From positions 1 to 5,631 of the forward strand of contig JALOOK010000411.1 in the NCBI GenBank assembly GCA_025454445.1: a DNA stretch of 5,631 nucleotides, written 5' to 3'. The first letter of the stretch is position 1; each line of letters starts with the position of its first letter. The notes under the pieces are model-generated. The model ran no database searches. It saw nothing but the letters and a program-made list of their open reading frames with translations, and was not told where the DNA came from. Positions 4,710 through 5,631 of this stretch are shown here, piece after piece. Position numbers and translations under genes: made by a program. Origin of the DNA: Oscillatoria sp. Prado101 (lineage in GTDB: Bacteria > Cyanobacteriota > Cyanobacteriia > Cyanobacteriales > Oscillatoriaceae).

Positions 4710-5631
4710 AACGGCAACGGGCTTTCCCCCTGTGCAATTTACCTGTCAGCGCTATCGTCTGGTCCAAATCGATTGTGGGGGAAGCCTTCCCACTCTCATT
4801 TTTGACGGCGATTAAGTTGTAACGCATATTTTCATCATAGATTACGAAGGTGATCTTTAAGATTTCCAGAAAATTTACCACCCACTTGCATTCTTCTTCC
4901 GGGTAATCGACGTAATACTCGATCAGCTTAGCCAGACAGGTTTCCAGGTGAGTGCGCACCTGCTTGCAGAGCAGAGTAATCTTGAGCAGGATAATCACCA
5001 GCGTCAGGGCGTGCCCTTGAGAAACTAGCAAAACAAACAGTTGGGAAGGGGTTTGGCGGTTTTCTGTCGTTAAAAATTCAATCACCCGCTTGCAAGTTCT
5101 GAACAGCAGGGCGTCTGTCAATGGCTTGTCGTCATTGCTCTCATAGAGATTTTTTATGCTTTTTGATAGCAGGGTATTAATCAGCCCCACAAATTCACGA
5201 TTTTCTAAGGAATAAATTAAGTATTTTTGCAGGCTTATCTTGAATTCTTTATAAACAATGCCTTTCGTTTGTTCGAGAAAGATGTTGGCGATATTTTTAT
5301 AGCTAAATTGGCCCCTTTTGGCCATAATCATCTTGATCAGCTTCAGGACTTTATCCCCGAAGACGGTCGGATTTTTGTCGGGTTCGCCCTGACGTTCGTA
5401 TGCTGAGTGAAGGCGAGCAGTGTACATGGCCAGCTCAAATTTAAACCGCTCTCTCAGTTGCTGTGCTTGGATTCTGGCGGCTTCTCGCTGTTCCGGTGAA
5501 TTGCTCATATTCACATATTGAGGCACTAGCAGATAAGAGGCGTAGCGCTCACTCCAGTGACGTTGCTCACGCTCTTCGTATCTGGCCAGAAATAGCTTAA
5601 GCTCCTCGTAATCTTTGCTATTGCGGAAGTT
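4636..5631 (-). CDS. Conserved-looking helical protein of unknown function (5' end outside window)
   Basis: The minus frame is open from the right edge to TGA at 4638-4636: 331 codons, N terminus missing. A GTG at 5526-5524 and an ATG at 5508-5506 are internal, because the 35 upstream codons to the edge are stop-free and protein-like (charged, with EEL, RYEERE and HWSERYASYLL). The protein is rich in predicted helix, with many Glu, Lys, Arg and Leu. A hydrophobic stretch at window residues about 198-222 could be a buried helix or a weak membrane segment. I recognise no enzymatic motif. It reads like a conserved cyanobacterial hypothetical protein, but I cannot name a family. The last 34 residues switch to a Lys/Arg/His/Pro/Cys-rich tail unlike the rest, and most of that tail is antisense to the 3' end of the flippase-like gene. 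The codons look more AT-rich than in the neighbouring genes. Confidence 0.85.
   Translation of the reverse strand, partial: NFRNSKDYEELKLFLARYEEREQRHWSERYASYLLVPQYVNMSNSPEQREAARIQAQQLRERFKFELAMYTARLHSAYERQGEPDKNPTVFGDKVLKLIKMIMAKRGQFSYKNIANIFLEQTKGIVYKEFKISLQKYLIYSLENREFVGLINTLLSKSIKNLYESNDDKPLTDALLFRTCKRVIEFLTTENRQTPSQLFVLLVSQGHALTLVIILLKITLLCKQVRTHLETCLAKLIEYYVDYPEEECKWVVNFLEILKITFVIYDENMRYNLIAVKNESGKASPTIDLDQTIALTGKLHRGKARCRFIPELCHAADRSKPKAHRQPQPTH

Noticed and set aside
5506..5526. GTG at 5526 or ATG at 5508 as the start of the right-hand gene
   Set aside because: The frame stays open and protein-like for 35 more codons to the window edge, and no ribosome binding site precedes either codon, so the true start lies outside.

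Overview
The window looks like chromosomal DNA from a cyanobacterium, probably a filamentous one. This rests on protein character: long NPDV-type repeat arrays, tandem PPC domains carrying EF-hand-like loops, a LPG_synthase_TM/UPF0104-type membrane protein, and weak or absent Shine-Dalgarno sites. I cannot name a genus. I saw no exact copy of the common cyanobacterial word GCGATCGC, but GCCGGT/ACCGGC is strikingly frequent.

Layout, left to right. (1) 1-1112, minus strand, 3' end off the window: a modular protein with four NPDV repeats of about 42 residues, then two PPC-like domains with calcium-loop motifs. (2) 1113-1711, no convincing gene: three separate inverted-repeat elements at 1139-1277, 1291-1357 and 1469-1672, which look like palindromic intergenic repeats or MITE-like elements. 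(3) 1712-3517, minus strand, complete: five NPDV repeats fused to an alpha/beta hydrolase of the platelet-activating-factor acetylhydrolase (PAF-AH type II) family with an apparently intact Ser-Asp-His triad. (4) 3518-3614, a 97-bp divergent intergenic region. (5) 3615-4709, plus strand, complete: a multi-pass membrane protein of the lysylphosphatidylglycerol-synthase transmembrane/flippase-like family. (6) 4636-5631, minus strand, 5' end off the window: an unrecognised, largely helical protein whose 3' end overlaps the membrane-protein gene tail to tail by 74 bp.

How the genes relate. The two minus-strand repeat proteins are paralogous at the N terminus: about 32 of the first 48 residues are identical, including the very first residues. 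They then diverge into unrelated payloads, PPC domains in one and a PAF-AH-like hydrolase in the other. This suggests a reusable N-terminal module joined to different effector domains. Neither has a classical signal peptide, although both payload types are usually extracytoplasmic. The hydrolase and the flippase-like gene are divergent and both belong to families that act on or near phospholipids, but any functional link is inference. No RNA gene, CRISPR array, transposase or origin was found.
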